A DNA stretch of 64,000 nt from Paenibacillus sp. FSL W8-0186. Lineage in GTDB: Bacteria > Bacillota > Bacilli > Paenibacillales > Paenibacillaceae. Of the stretch, positions 51,889 to 61,833 are shown one piece after another. The notes beneath the pieces are model-generated. The model did no database searches. It saw only the letters and a list, made by a program, of their open reading frames with translations, and was not told the origin of the DNA. How positions within the stretch are numbered: the stretch's first letter is position 1; the number at the start of each line of letters is the position of its first letter. The stretch lies in assembly GCF_037969765.1 (NCBI RefSeq), contig NZ_CP150207.1, positions 2,342,001-2,406,000 of the forward strand. The letters run 5' to 3'. Made by a program: the position numbers and the translations under genes.

Positions 51889-52876
51889 TGCCATGGGTGG
51901 AGACCACGCGCCGAAGAGTACGCTCGAAGGTGCTCTTGCCGCAGCGAAGGAATGGAATGATATCGAAATTATTCTCGTCGGTGACCAGGCGCAGCTCGAA
52001 CCGCTGCTGAAGGATTCGGCTGTGCCTGCCAATTTGAAGATTCATCATGCTTCAGAGGTCATTGAGGCGGATGATGAGCCTGTGCGCGCGGTGCGCCGCA
52101 AGAAAGACGCCTCTATGGTTGTGGCGGGCCGGCTTGTGCGCGAAGGCGAAGCCGAAGCGATGATCTCCGCTGGCAACACGGGCGCGCTGATGACGACAGG
52201 TCTGCTCGTCGTAGGACGGATGGACGGAATCGAGCGCCCAGCGCTGGCTCCGATGATTCCGACGGTGGACGAGCGGGGGGTGCTGGCGCTTGATCTGGGC
52301 GCTAACATGGACGCGAAGCCGGAGCATCTGGCTCAGTACGCCCTGATGGGCAGCATTTACCGGGAGAAGGTGCACGGCATCAGCCGTCCGCGCGTCGGTC
52401 TCCTGAATGTCGGCACAGAGGAAATGAAGGGCAATGAGCTGACGAAGGCGGCTTATCCGCTCATTCAGCAGCTTCCAATTCATTTCGTCGGCAATGTAGA
52501 GGCTCGCGATATTCTGACGGGCGCTTGCGATGTGCTGGTTTGCGACGGGTTCGCGGGCAATATTTTGCTGAAGTCGCTGGAAGGCACGGCGGGCACGATA
52601 TTCTCGATTTTGAAGCAGGAGTTCTCCAAATCGCTGAAGAACAAACTGGCCGCTGCTATGTTAATGCCTTCTCTTCGGGGAATGAAGAAGACGCTCGACT
52701 ACAAGGAACACGGCGGAGCTCCGCTCCTTGGTCTTAGTGGACTTGTGGTTAAGGGGCATGGTTCCTCCGATGGCGAAGCGATCAAGAATGCGGTAAGGCA
52801 GGCCAGAACAGCAATTCAGAGTCGACTGACGGAGAGCATAGCACAGGAAATCAGCGGGAAGCGAGTGGTAGAATGA
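51872..52876 (+). CDS. plsX: Phosphate acyltransferase PlsX
   Basis: PlsX converts acyl-ACP to acyl-phosphate, the first committed substrate of PlsY in phospholipid synthesis. The 334-residue protein has the family start MRIAIDAMGGDHAPK, SAGNTGALMTTGLLVVGRMDGIERPALAPMIPT, and NVGTEEMKGNELTKAAYPLI. It overlaps fapR upstream and fabH downstream (ATGA), so it is tightly coupled. Confidence 0.95.
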   Translation: MRIAIDAMGGDHAPKSTLEGALAAAKEWNDIEIILVGDQAQLEPLLKDSAVPANLKIHHASEVIEADDEPVRAVRRKKDASMVVAGRLVREGEAEAMISAGNTGALMTTGLLVVGRMDGIERPALAPMIPTVDERGVLALDLGANMDAKPEHLAQYALMGSIYREKVHGISRPRVGLLNVGTEEMKGNELTKAAYPLIQQLPIHFVGNVEARDILTGACDVLVCDGFAGNILLKSLEGTAGTIFSILKQEFSKSLKNKLAAAMLMPSLRGMKKTLDYKEHGGAPLLGLSGLVVKGHGSSDGEAIKNAVRQARTAIQSRLTESIAQEISGKRVVE

Positions 52877-53862
52877 TGAAATCACGTTCAGTAGGCATTA
52901 TCGGAACAGGTAAATACGTGCCTGAACGGGTGTTAACGAACGCCGAACTGGAGACGATGGTAGAGACTAACGACGAATGGATCGTTTCGCGGACGGGAAT
53001 CCGCGAGCGTCACATTGCGGCTCCGGATCAGGCGACTTCGGATTTGGCTTACGAGGCGGCAGTTCAGGCTTTGAAATCGGCAGGACTCGCCGCTGAAGAT
53101 ATCGAGTTGATCATTGTGGCGACGATCACACCGGATATGACGTTTCCGTCCACGGCCTGCATTTTGCAGGAGAAGCTCGGAGCGAAGAAAGCGGCAGCTT
53201 TTGATTTGTCCGCAGCCTGCTCCGGATTTGTGTACAGCCTCGCTACGGCCAACGGCTTCATTCAGACCGGGATGTACAACAATGCCCTGATTATTGGGGC
53301 GGATGCCTTATCCCGCATAACGGACTACACGGATCGCAACACCTGCGTCTTGTTCGGAGACGGGGCCGGAGCGGTTGTGCTCGGCGAGGTTCCGGAAGGC
53401 AGAGGTTTCCTGTCTTTTGATCTGGGGGCCGAAGGAGCGGGGGGAGAGCTGCTCAAGCTTGAAGGCGGCGGATCGCGCTGCCCGGCGTCTGAAGAGACGG
53501 TACGCAGCGGCAAGCATTTCATCTACATGAACGGCCGGGAAGTGTTCAAATTTGCCGTTCGCGTCATGGGAACGGCGACGGAGGAAGTGCTCCGCAAAGC
53601 CGGCAAGGATAAGAGCGAAATCGATCTGTTCGTTCCGCATCAGGCGAACATCCGCATTATTCAATCCGCTATGCAGCGGCTTGATCTACCGGAGGAGAAA
53701 TGCGTCATAAACGTGGATAAATATGCGAATACCTCGGCGGCATCGATTCCTCTTGCACTTGTGGAAGCCGTGGAGGAAGGCCGTGTGAAGGAAGGCGACA
53801 CCTTGCTTCTCGTTGGCTTTGGCGGCGGCCTCACTTGGGGCGCATCCGTGCTTGTCTGGTAA
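52873..53862 (+). CDS. fabH: 3-oxoacyl-ACP synthase III
   Basis: FabH starts fatty-acid synthesis by condensing acyl-CoA with malonyl-ACP; in Firmicutes it often favours branched primers. The 329-residue protein has the catalytic triad C116 (AACSGF), H256 (VPHQAN) and N286 (ANTSAAS). The start is one of two adjacent ATGs at 52873 and 52876. In B. subtilis fabH lies elsewhere; here it is inside the FapR operon. Confidence 0.95.
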   Translation: MMKSRSVGIIGTGKYVPERVLTNAELETMVETNDEWIVSRTGIRERHIAAPDQATSDLAYEAAVQALKSAGLAAEDIELIIVATITPDMTFPSTACILQEKLGAKKAAAFDLSAACSGFVYSLATANGFIQTGMYNNALIIGADALSRITDYTDRNTCVLFGDGAGAVVLGEVPEGRGFLSFDLGAEGAGGELLKLEGGGSRCPASEETVRSGKHFIYMNGREVFKFAVRVMGTATEEVLRKAGKDKSEIDLFVPHQANIRIIQSAMQRLDLPEEKCVINVDKYANTSAASIPLALVEAVEEGRVKEGDTLLLVGFGGGLTWGASVLVW

Positions 53863-53942
53863 TCATACTATGGATTATGATGCGAGAGAGCGTAACTACG
53901 TTCTTTGCATGCTTTATAGAGTGAAGGAGTGCTGACGAATTT

Positions 53943-54878
53943 ATGGGTAAGCTGGCATTTGTATTTCCGGGTCAAGGTTCGCAAAGCGTAGGAATGGGTC
54001 AGGACATCTATGAATCTGTGCCGGAATCCCGGCAGTTGTTCGAGCAGGCGGATGAGATTCTTGGCTTTCCGTTGACTCGCCTTATTTTTGAAGGCCCGGA
54101 TACGGAATTGAAGCAGACGGCGAATACGCAGCCTGCGCTGCTGACGACTAGCGCAGCGTTATATCAGGCTCTTGCGGCTAAAGGAATCAAGCCGGACTTC
54201 GTAGCGGGACACAGTCTCGGGGAATACAGCGCGCTTACGGCAGCTGGAGCGCTCAGTTTCAGTGACGCCGTTGCAACCGTACGGGCGCGGGGCGAGTTCA
54301 TGGAGCAAGCCGTTCCAGGCGGCCAAGGCGCAATGGCTGCAGTGCTTGGCGGAGAGCGCGAGGCACTAGCCGCCTTATGCGCTGACATTACAGCTGGCGG
54401 AAGCCTGGTTGAGCTGGCGAACGTCAATTGCCCCGGCCAAATCGTAGTTTCCGGCAGCAAAGCAGGCGTAGACGCCGTCGTCCAGCGTGTCAAGGAAATT
54501 GGCGCCAAGCGGGCGATTCCGCTTGAAGTTAGCGGCCCGTTCCACTCGTCGCTCATGAAATCGGCAGCGGAGAAACTGGCCGGCAAGCTGGAACAGATTG
54601 CCATTGGCGACGCTTCGATCCCTGTCGTAGCCAATGTTACGGCAGGCGCAGTGCAGCGGGGGGAGGGGATTTCCCGTCTGCTTGTGGAACAGGTGTATTC
54701 GCCGGTTCTATGGGAGGACAGCGTTGCTTGGCTGATCGATCAGGGCGTAGATACCTTCGTGGAAATCGGCCCCGGCAGCGTATTAACCGGGCTGATCAAG
54801 AAAATTAACCGAGGCGTAACAACGTATAACGTAAATAGCCTGGAGAGCTTGGAGCAGACGGCAGCCGCGCTGCTGTAG
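53943..54878 (+). CDS. fabD: Malonyl-CoA:ACP transacylase
   Basis: FabD moves malonyl groups from CoA to ACP. The 311-residue protein has FPGQGSQSVGMG at the start and the nucleophile S91 in GHSLGEYSALTAAG, followed by the GQIVVSG and SGPFHSSLM segments with the catalytic His. The 80-base gap after fabH contains no clear terminator. Confidence 0.95.
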   Translation: MGKLAFVFPGQGSQSVGMGQDIYESVPESRQLFEQADEILGFPLTRLIFEGPDTELKQTANTQPALLTTSAALYQALAAKGIKPDFVAGHSLGEYSALTAAGALSFSDAVATVRARGEFMEQAVPGGQGAMAAVLGGEREALAALCADITAGGSLVELANVNCPGQIVVSGSKAGVDAVVQRVKEIGAKRAIPLEVSGPFHSSLMKSAAEKLAGKLEQIAIGDASIPVVANVTAGAVQRGEGISRLLVEQVYSPVLWEDSVAWLIDQGVDTFVEIGPGSVLTGLIKKINRGVTTYNVNSLESLEQTAAALL

Positions 54879-54939
54879 CTTGCGATAGACGGTCTAGTAC
54901 TGTAACGGCTCAGTATATCCTAGGAAAGGAGAGAGTACA

Positions 54940-55689
54940 ATGACGAAATTGCTTAGTGGTCAGGCAGCTCTGGTTACGGGGGCCTCTCGCGGCATTGGAC
55001 GCGCTATTGCGCTGGCGCTTGCGGAAGCAGGGGCGAACGTGGCCGTCAATTATGCGGGCAATGAGGAAGCGGCGGCTCGCGTCGTCGCCGAAATCGAGGC
55101 TCTTGGCGTTCAGGCGTTCGCTGTCAAAGGGCATGTCGGAGATAGCGCTCAATTCGAGGCGATCGTCAAGCAGACCTTGGATACTTGGGGCCGAATCGAT
55201 ATTCTGGTGAATAACGCTGGAATTACTAGAGATAATCTAATTATGCGGATGAAAGAAGAAGAGTTCGACGCCGTCATCGAGACGAATCTCAAAGGCGTAT
55301 TCAACGGCATCAAAGCGGTTACCCGTCCAATGATGAAGCAGCGCTCCGGCCGTATCATCAACATTTCGTCTGTAGTGGGCGTGCTAGGAAATGCCGGACA
55401 GGCCAACTACGTGGCGGCCAAGGCGGGTGTAATCGGCCTTACGAAATCGTCCGCCCGCGAGCTGGCTAGCCGGAACATTACGGTGAACTGCATTGCGCCG
55501 GGATTCATTGCGACGGATATGACAGATCAGCTGCCGGAAGATTTGCGGCAGAATCTGCTCAGCGATATTCCGCTCGCACGTCTTGGGCAGCCGGAAGAAA
55601 TCGCGAAAGTCGCGGTATTCCTGGCTTCCGACGCAGCGTCTTATATGACGGGGCAGACCCTGCATGTAGACGGCGGGATGTATATGTGA
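54940..55689 (+). CDS. fabG: 3-oxoacyl-ACP reductase
   Basis: FabG is the NADPH-dependent reductase of elongation. The 249-residue protein has TGASRGIG for the cofactor, [10 protein letters not shown], and the catalytic Y157/K161 in YVAAKAG. AAAGGAGAG precedes ATG 54940. Being inside the fab operon, it is the main FabG, unlike the SDR at 2832. Confidence 0.95.
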   Translation: MTKLLSGQAALVTGASRGIGRAIALALAEAGANVAVNYAGNEEAAARVVAEIEALGVQAFAVKGHVGDSAQFEAIVKQTLDTWGRIDILVNNAGITRDNLIMRMKEEEFDAVIETNLKGVFNGIKAVTRPMMKQRSGRIINISSVVGVLGNAGQANYVAAKAGVIGLTKSSARELASRNITVNCIAPGFIATDMTDQLPEDLRQNLLSDIPLARLGQPEEIAKVAVFLASDAASYMTGQTLHVDGGMYM

Positions 55690-55757
55690 TTTCGAGTCTC
55701 GCTTCTATGGCATTTTGATTTTAATTTTCGTATAATACGAAGGAGGAGGTGAACCGG

Positions 55758-55991
55758 ATGTCCGATGTATTGGAGCGCGTAAAACGCATTGTAGTGGATC
55801 GCCTCGGCGCAGATGAAGCTGAAGTGACGCTTGAAGCGTCTTTCAAAGATGACCTGGGTGCTGATTCGCTGGATGTAGTCGAATTGGTCATGGAACTCGA
55901 AGATGAATTCGATTTGGAAATTTCAGATGAAGATGCTGAGAAGATTACGACCGTAGGTGAAGTTGTAAACTACATACAATCTCATACCTAA
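55758..55991 (+). CDS. acpP: Acyl carrier protein
   Basis: ACP carries growing acyl chains on phosphopantetheine attached to S37 in [15 protein letters not shown]. The 77-residue protein is highly acidic, as expected. AAGGAGGAGGTG precedes ATG 55758. A hairpin follows the gene. Confidence 0.97.
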   Translation: MSDVLERVKRIVVDRLGADEAEVTLEASFKDDLGADSLDVVELVMELEDEFDLEISDEDAEKITTVGEVVNYIQSHT

Positions 55992-56000
55992 TGTCATTCA

Positions 56001-56033
56001 AAGTCCCGTACCTCCTTTGTAGGCGGGACTTCT
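56001..56033 (+). terminator. Hairpin between acpP and fabF, possible attenuator
   Basis: AAGTCCCG pairs with CGGGACTT, with CCT/AGG pairing inside, followed by CTCCTC rather than a T run. It may partly end or stabilise the acpP transcript, giving more acpP than fabF message. Confidence 0.55.
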
Positions 56034-56115
56034 CCTCATCTTAGCAAATCATCAGATTTACATTAGTTATTTACATTACTGTATTGCACATGCGATCTAG
56101 ACGAGGTGAGTGTGT

Positions 56116-57354
56116 TTGAAGCATAGAGTGGTAATAACCGGTATGGGAGTCGTTACATCCCTCGGTCAAGACTTGGATACGTTCTGGAATAATCTCATGG
56201 CGGGAAAATCGGGGGTATCCGCGATTGAATCGTTCGACGTTAGCGAATATCCGACCCGGATCGCCGCTTCGGTGAAAGACTTCAATGCCGAAGATTACGT
56301 AGACCGCAAGGAAGCGCGCAAGATGGACCGTTTCGTTCAATTTGCAGCGGCGGCGGCTACGAGTGCTATTAAAGACAGCGGCCTCGTGATTGGTGAGCAG
56401 GTTGATCCTGAGCGCGTCGGCGTTATTATCGGTTCGGGAATTGGCGGACTGGGAACCTGGGAAGATCAGCATAACATTTTGCTGCAAAAAGGCCCAAAAC
56501 GCGTAAGCCCTTTCTTCATTCCGATGATGATTGCGAACATGGCTTCCGGCCACGTGTCAATACTGTTCGGTGCGAAAGGACCAAACAGTACAGCTGTAAC
56601 GGCGTGCGCGACCGGAACTCATTCCATTGGCGATTCGTATAAACTAATTCAGCGTGGCGATGCCGATGTCATGATTTGCGGCGGCGCAGAAGCAACGATC
56701 AGACCTACCGGTCTCGCCGGATTCTGCTCGATGCGGGCGATGTCGACCCGTAATGATGAGCCTGAGAGAGCAAGCCGCCCGTTCGATACGGGACGCGACG
56801 GCTTTGTTATGGGCGAAGGCTCGGGGGTTCTCGTGCTGGAGTCCTTGGAGCACGCGCAGAAGCGCGGAGCGAAAATTTATGCGGAAGTGATCGGTTACGG
56901 GTTAAGCGCTGATGCGCATCATATGACCGATCCGGATCCAAACGGAGCGCGCCGATGCATGGAGATGGCGATTCGCGAAGCGGGCATTAATGTAAGTGAG
57001 GTTGATTATATCAATGCCCACGGTACGTCAACTCCTGCAGGCGACCGCTCCGAGACGATCGCAATCAAAGGGGCGCTGGGAGAGCACGCGCGCAAAGTGG
57101 CCGTCAGCTCGACGAAATCGATGACAGGTCATTTGCTAGGCGCAGCGGGTGGCGTGGAGGCCGTGATTTGCGGTCTAACGATCAAGAACAGCAAAATTGC
57201 ACCAACGATCAATCTGGAGAACCAGGATCCGGAATGCGATTTGGATTACGTGCCCAATGTAGCGAGAGCCGCAGATGTCAATGTAGCTATGTCCAACTCC
57301 TTCGGGTTCGGCGGTCACAATGCCACTATCGTTCTGAAGAAATTTGAAGCATAA
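56116..57354 (+). CDS. fabF: 3-oxoacyl-ACP synthase II
   Basis: FabF elongates acyl-ACP with malonyl-ACP. The 412-residue protein has C164 in TACATGTHS, the two His in [11 protein letters not shown] and [13 protein letters not shown], and ends with [18 protein letters not shown] chose TTG 56116, six bases after GAGGTGA, over GTG 56110. It precedes rnc by 12 bases. Confidence 0.95.
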   Translation: MKHRVVITGMGVVTSLGQDLDTFWNNLMAGKSGVSAIESFDVSEYPTRIAASVKDFNAEDYVDRKEARKMDRFVQFAAAAATSAIKDSGLVIGEQVDPERVGVIIGSGIGGLGTWEDQHNILLQKGPKRVSPFFIPMMIANMASGHVSILFGAKGPNSTAVTACATGTHSIGDSYKLIQRGDADVMICGGAEATIRPTGLAGFCSMRAMSTRNDEPERASRPFDTGRDGFVMGEGSGVLVLESLEHAQKRGAKIYAEVIGYGLSADAHHMTDPDPNGARRCMEMAIREAGINVSEVDYINAHGTSTPAGDRSETIAIKGALGEHARKVAVSSTKSMTGHLLGAAGGVEAVICGLTIKNSKIAPTINLENQDPECDLDYVPNVARAADVNVAMSNSFGFGGHNATIVLKKFEA

Positions 57355-57366
57355 GGGGTCAGTCTG

Positions 57367-58065
57367 TTGAGTGGAGATCTGAAGCAGTTACAGCACAAAC
57401 TTCAAATTGTATTCCAAAACCGACAGCTGTTGAAACAGGCCTTTACCCATGCATCATATGTGAATGAACATCGGTTCAGCCAGCATCAGGATAACGAGCG
57501 CCTGGAATTTCTGGGCGACGCTGTCCTGGAGCTGACAGTATCCGAGCATTTGTATCGGATGTTTCCGGATCGTCCAGAGGGAGAACTGACCAAGCTTCGC
57601 GCAGCCATCGTATGCGAGCCATCGCTTGTGAAGTTTGCCGAAAGCCTGGAGTTCGGCAAATACGTATTGCTGGGGAAGGGTGAGGAATTAACCGGCGGAC
57701 GTACTCGTCCGGCGCTGCTGGCTGATGTGTTCGAGTCGTTCATCGGCGCCCTCTATCTGGATCAGGGATTGAAGGCTGTTAATGCTTTCCTTCATCAGCA
57801 TGTATTCACGCAGTTCATGCTTAACGGGAAGCTGCAGACGACGGATTTCAAGACAGAGCTGCAGGAGCTTACCCAGCATCACAACATGGGCGTGCTGGAG
57901 TACCGTATCATTGAGGAGCGTGGACCGGCCCATGAACGGGAGTTCGTCTCCGAGGTATCCATGGATGGCCGGGCGCTGGGGCAGGGAACTGGACGTTCCA
58001 AGAAGGAAGCTGAACAGCAGGCTGCCGCAGTGGCGCTAGAACGTTTGAAATCTTTGAATGAATGA
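57367..58065 (+). CDS. rnc: Ribonuclease III
   Basis: RNase III cuts double-stranded RNA in rRNA processing and regulation. The 232-residue protein has the signature [18 protein letters not shown], the second metal-site segment [17 protein letters not shown], and a C-terminal dsRNA-binding domain ([12 protein letters not shown] ... [21 protein letters not shown]). The start is TTG 57367, eight bases after AAGGGG. Confidence 0.95.
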   Translation: MSGDLKQLQHKLQIVFQNRQLLKQAFTHASYVNEHRFSQHQDNERLEFLGDAVLELTVSEHLYRMFPDRPEGELTKLRAAIVCEPSLVKFAESLEFGKYVLLGKGEELTGGRTRPALLADVFESFIGALYLDQGLKAVNAFLHQHVFTQFMLNGKLQTTDFKTELQELTQHHNMGVLEYRIIEERGPAHEREFVSEVSMDGRALGQGTGRSKKEAEQQAAAVALERLKSLNE

Positions 58066-58089
58066 CAGTCATATGATGTTTTAAGGATC

Positions 58090-58120
58090 GTCCCCGCTGC
58101 TTGCTGCACGGGGGCTTTTT
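58090..58120 (+). terminator. Terminator after rnc
   Basis: TCCCCG and CGGGGG can pair around a longer loop, followed by CTTTTTGC. It lies 25 bases after the rnc stop and may separate the fab-rnc unit from smc. Confidence 0.6.
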
Positions 58121-58179
58121 GCTTGTCCCCATAAGCTTTTTTGTATGTTACAATAGTTGGTAGAGGTGATCGTGAAGGT

Positions 58180-61100
58180 ATGTTTTTGAAACGAATCGAG
58201 TTATCAGGATTTAAATCATTTGCCGACAAAACGGAAATGGAATTCGTGCGCGGCATTACGGCTGTAGTTGGCCCCAACGGCAGCGGAAAGAGCAACATCT
58301 CCGACGGCATACGCTGGGTGCTGGGCGAGCAGAGTGCCAAATCGCTCCGCGGCGGCAAGATGGAGGATATTATTTTTGCGGGCAGCGACGCGCGTAAAGC
58401 GGTGAATTATGGAGAAGTCTCATTAACCCTCGACAATACGGACCAAGCTCTTCCGCTCGACTTCAGCGAAGTTACCGTAACCCGCCGGGTTCATCGCAGC
58501 GGGGACAGCGAATATATGATCAACAAGCAATCCTGCCGTTTGAAGGATATTACCGAGCTGTTCATGGATACGGGGATCGGGAAGGAAGCTTATTCGATTA
58601 TCGGGCAAGGGCGGATTGAAGAAATTTTAAGTACGCGTTCCGAGGATCGAAGAGGGATTTTTGAGGAAGCCTCCGGGATTGTGAAATATAAAAGCCGCAA
58701 ACGGGATGCACGGCGCAAACTCGATGATACGGAACAAAACCTGCTGCGTATTCACGATCTTGTCAGTGAACTTGAGGACCAAATCGGCCCTTTGAAGGAG
58801 CAGTCTGAGAAAGCGCTCCGTTATAAAGAGCTCCGCGAGGAGCTGAAGCATAAGGAAATATCGCTCTATGTCCACCAAATTGAGAAAATCCACGAGAACT
58901 GGAGCGAGGCGAACGACAAGCTGGCCAAACTGCAGGAGGAGCAGCTTGCGCTATCGACTATCGTATCCGCTCATGATGCTAAGCTGGAGAGCGACCGGCT
59001 GGCGCTTCGCCAACTGGAGGAGCATATCGATGAGCTGCAGGGGCAGCTTCTGGAGTACAGCGAGAGCTTTGAGAAGAGCGAAGGCTTCGGCGAGGTGCTG
59101 CGGGAGCGCGAGAAGAACCTGATTCAGAACCGGGAGCAACTGCGCCAGTCGCTTGCTGTCAATGAAGAGCGCTATGCACAGCGTGCGGAAGAACTGAATG
59201 CCCTGTCTGCGAAGTTTGCGGAGGCCGAGAAGCAGCTGAACGAGCTCAGAACCGAGCTGTCGGCCGAGGAAGTGAAGCTCGTAGGTGTTACCGGCGGGAT
59301 CAGCCAGGCTCAGGAGGAAGCGCTCAAGGGGCAATTGCTCGAAACGATGAATCAAATGGCCGAAGCACGCAATGAAATCCGCTATGCCGATCAACAGAAG
59401 GAAAGCGTCCAGCGCCGGATGGACCGGTCGGAGGAAGAAGGCGCAAAATGGCGGGATGAGCTGGAGCGGCTCAAAGGTAGAAAAACCGAGCTTGAGAAGG
59501 TGCTGGAGCGTCTTGCCAAGGAAATCTCCGACCTGCGCAGCCGTTACATTACGGAGAGTGAGCGGCAGCAGTCTCTGCAGAAGCTGGCCGAGGAAAGCTC
59601 TGCGAACATACGTAAATGGGAGCAGCGGCGGGAAGCGCTGATTTCTCGCCGGGATACGATGAAGGAGATGGAGGAGGACTTCGACGGCTTTGCCCTGGGG
59701 GTAAAGGAAGTGCTGAAGGCCTCGCGTAAATCGCTGCTAGGCGGCGTCCACGGCGCCGTAGCCGAGCTGATCCAGGTGCCGGAGAAGCTGGAGCTTGCTG
59801 TCGAGACTGCGCTTGGAGCCGCGATGCAGCATATCGTCATGGAGAATGAAGCTGTCTCCCGACAAGCGATCGCGTTCTTGAAGCAGCGCCAGCTTGGACG
59901 GGCTACTTTCCTGCCGCTCGATGTCATACGTCCCCGGCAGATGTCCGCGGCAGACAAGAGAACGATGGAAGAAGCCGAGGGCTTCATCGGCATCGGCGCT
60001 GAGCTTGTCGGCCACGACCCCCGCTATGCGAACATCGTCGGCAGCCTGCTGGGCAATGTCGTGTTCGCAAGCGACCTGGAACGGGCGAACAAGATGGCGG
60101 CGCGCTGCCAATACCGTTTCCGGATCGTTACGCTGGAGGGAGACGTCGTTAATGCCGGCGGTTCGATGACCGGGGGAAGCCAGCATCGCAAGAATAGCAA
60201 TCTGTTAGGGCGGAAGCGCCAGCTCGAACAGCTCGCCGCAGATATTCGCGAAAGCGAGGATATGCTGGAGAAGCTAAGAAGCGGACTCAATGATGTGCGC
60301 GGTCAAATGAAGCAGTGCGAGCAGGAGCTGGAGAAGCTGCGCGAAGCTGGCGACAGTAAGCGTACCGAAGAGCAGTCGCAAACGAGTGAACTTAAGCAAG
60401 TAGAGCATGAATGGAGGCACGTCTCCGAGCAGTTCGAGCTCTACGGGCAGGAGAAAGGGCACTATGTTCAGGAGCTCGGGGAGCTGGAGAAGAGCAAAGC
60501 CTCTGCGGAAACGAGACTGAAGGACCTGGAAAAGGAAGAACAGACGATCCGGCAGTCGATTCAAGCTGCCGAGTTTGCCCGCAAAGCGAATGAATCCGTC
60601 AAGGAAGAGCTGCAGCATCAATTGACTGGACTTAAAGTACGCGAGGGCAAGCTCGATCAGGAGTGTCATTCCCTCCGCGAACAGCTGCAGCGTTCGCAGG
60701 AAGAGTTTGAGATTCAGAAGAAGGAACTGGAGCAGAACCGCAGCATATTACAAGCGATCGAGGCCGACTTGAAGCAAAATGAGCTGCAAAGCGTCAAGCA
60801 GCGGGAAGAGCTGAACGACTTCAAGCTGAAGAAGGAGCGAGCTAGCGAGCAGCTTGATATGGAGCGCGCTTCGCGGAGCGTGCTGGTGAAGAAGCTGGAA
60901 GATGGCGAGAGTGAAACCAAGGAGCAGAGAGTTGGTCTTAAGGCAGTCGAGGAGCAGCTTCGCCAGACTGAGATTCAAGCGAACCGGCTGGATGTGGAGC
61001 TCGACAACATTCTGCACAAGCTGAGCGATGAATATGAGCTCAGCTTTGAGCTTGCGAAGCAGCGTTACGCCGTTCCAGAGGATGTGCCGCAGACACAGGC

Positions 61101-61752
61101 GGAAGTCAAGGAGCTGAAACGCCAAATTACGCTTCTGGGAGAAGTGAATTTGGGAGCGATTGACGAGTATGAGCGTGTCTCTGAGCGCTACCAGTTCCTC
61201 AGCGAGCAGAAGGATGACCTTGTGGAAGCCAAGGCGACGCTGTACCAGGTCATCAAGGAAATGGATGACGAAATGTCCAAGCGCTTCAAAACGACCTTCG
61301 ATGCGATTCGCCGCGAATTCGGCACGGTATTCACCAAGTTGTTCGGAGGCGGCCGTGCGGATCTGGTCCTTATTGATCCGGATAACCTGCTTGAGACCGG
61401 GATTGACGTTGTCGCCCAGCCGCCGGGCAAGAAATTGCAGAACCTGCAGCTGCTATCCGGGGGAGAGCGGGCTTTGACGGCAATGGCCCTTCTCTTTGCC
61501 ATCCTGCACGTCAAGCCGGTGCCGTTCTGCGTGCTTGACGAGGTAGAAGCGGCTCTGGATGAAGCGAACGTGGCAAGATTCGCCCAGTACTTGCGCGAAT
61601 TCTCCGAGCAAACCCAGTTCATCGTCGTGACGCACCGCAAAGGGACGATGGAAGAGGCGGATGTGCTCTATGGGGTCACGATGGAGGAAGGCGGGGTGTC
61701 TAAGCTCGTCTCCGTCAAGCTGGAGGATGAGGAAACGGTGGAAATTGCTTGA
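58180..61752 (+). CDS. smc: Chromosome segregation ATPase SMC
   Basis: SMC is the condensin ATPase that, with ScpA and ScpB, organises and separates chromosomes. The 1190-residue protein has Walker A GPNGSGKSN near residue 32, the arginine-containing SLRGGKMEDIIF, a long coiled coil, a hinge around residues 520-660 (GVHGAVAELIQVPEKLELAVETALGAAMQHI ... GGSMTGGSQHRKN), the returning coil, and the C-terminal LSGGERALTAMALLFAI and Walker B VLDEVEAALD. AGAGGTGATC precedes ATG 58180. Confidence 0.97.
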   Translation: MFLKRIELSGFKSFADKTEMEFVRGITAVVGPNGSGKSNISDGIRWVLGEQSAKSLRGGKMEDIIFAGSDARKAVNYGEVSLTLDNTDQALPLDFSEVTVTRRVHRSGDSEYMINKQSCRLKDITELFMDTGIGKEAYSIIGQGRIEEILSTRSEDRRGIFEEASGIVKYKSRKRDARRKLDDTEQNLLRIHDLVSELEDQIGPLKEQSEKALRYKELREELKHKEISLYVHQIEKIHENWSEANDKLAKLQEEQLALSTIVSAHDAKLESDRLALRQLEEHIDELQGQLLEYSESFEKSEGFGEVLREREKNLIQNREQLRQSLAVNEERYAQRAEELNALSAKFAEAEKQLNELRTELSAEEVKLVGVTGGISQAQEEALKGQLLETMNQMAEARNEIRYADQQKESVQRRMDRSEEEGAKWRDELERLKGRKTELEKVLERLAKEISDLRSRYITESERQQSLQKLAEESSANIRKWEQRREALISRRDTMKEMEEDFDGFALGVKEVLKASRKSLLGGVHGAVAELIQVPEKLELAVETALGAAMQHIVMENEAVSRQAIAFLKQRQLGRATFLPLDVIRPRQMSAADKRTMEEAEGFIGIGAELVGHDPRYANIVGSLLGNVVFASDLERANKMAARCQYRFRIVTLEGDVVNAGGSMTGGSQHRKNSNLLGRKRQLEQLAADIRESEDMLEKLRSGLNDVRGQMKQCEQELEKLREAGDSKRTEEQSQTSELKQVEHEWRHVSEQFELYGQEKGHYVQELGELEKSKASAETRLKDLEKEEQTIRQSIQAAEFARKANESVKEELQHQLTGLKVREGKLDQECHSLREQLQRSQEEFEIQKKELEQNRSILQAIEADLKQNELQSVKQREELNDFKLKKERASEQLDMERASRSVLVKKLEDGESETKEQRVGLKAVEEQLRQTEIQANRLDVELDNILHKLSDEYELSFELAKQRYAVPEDVPQTQAEVKELKRQITLLGEVNLGAIDEYERVSERYQFLSEQKDDLVEAKATLYQVIKEMDDEMSKRFKTTFDAIRREFGTVFTKLFGGGRADLVLIDPDNLLETGIDVVAQPPGKKLQNLQLLSGGERALTAMALLFAILHVKPVPFCVLDEVEAALDEANVARFAQYLREFSEQTQFIVVTHRKGTMEEADVLYGVTMEEGGVSKLVSVKLEDEETVEIA

Positions 61753-61833
61753 GCGGCCTAGCCGTGGCATAATTAGAGCAGCGAGAGTATAGCTTGATAT
61801 TGGATCAGGGATGATTACTTAAGGAGGAACCTC

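Noticed and set aside
55715..55736. A TTGATT / TATAAT pair before acpP as a separate promoter
   Set aside because: The boxes are only 10 bases apart, and no -35 box lies at the proper distance.
58123..58154. TTGTCC / TACAAT as a promoter for smc
   Set aside because: The spacing is 20 bases, beyond the normal range.
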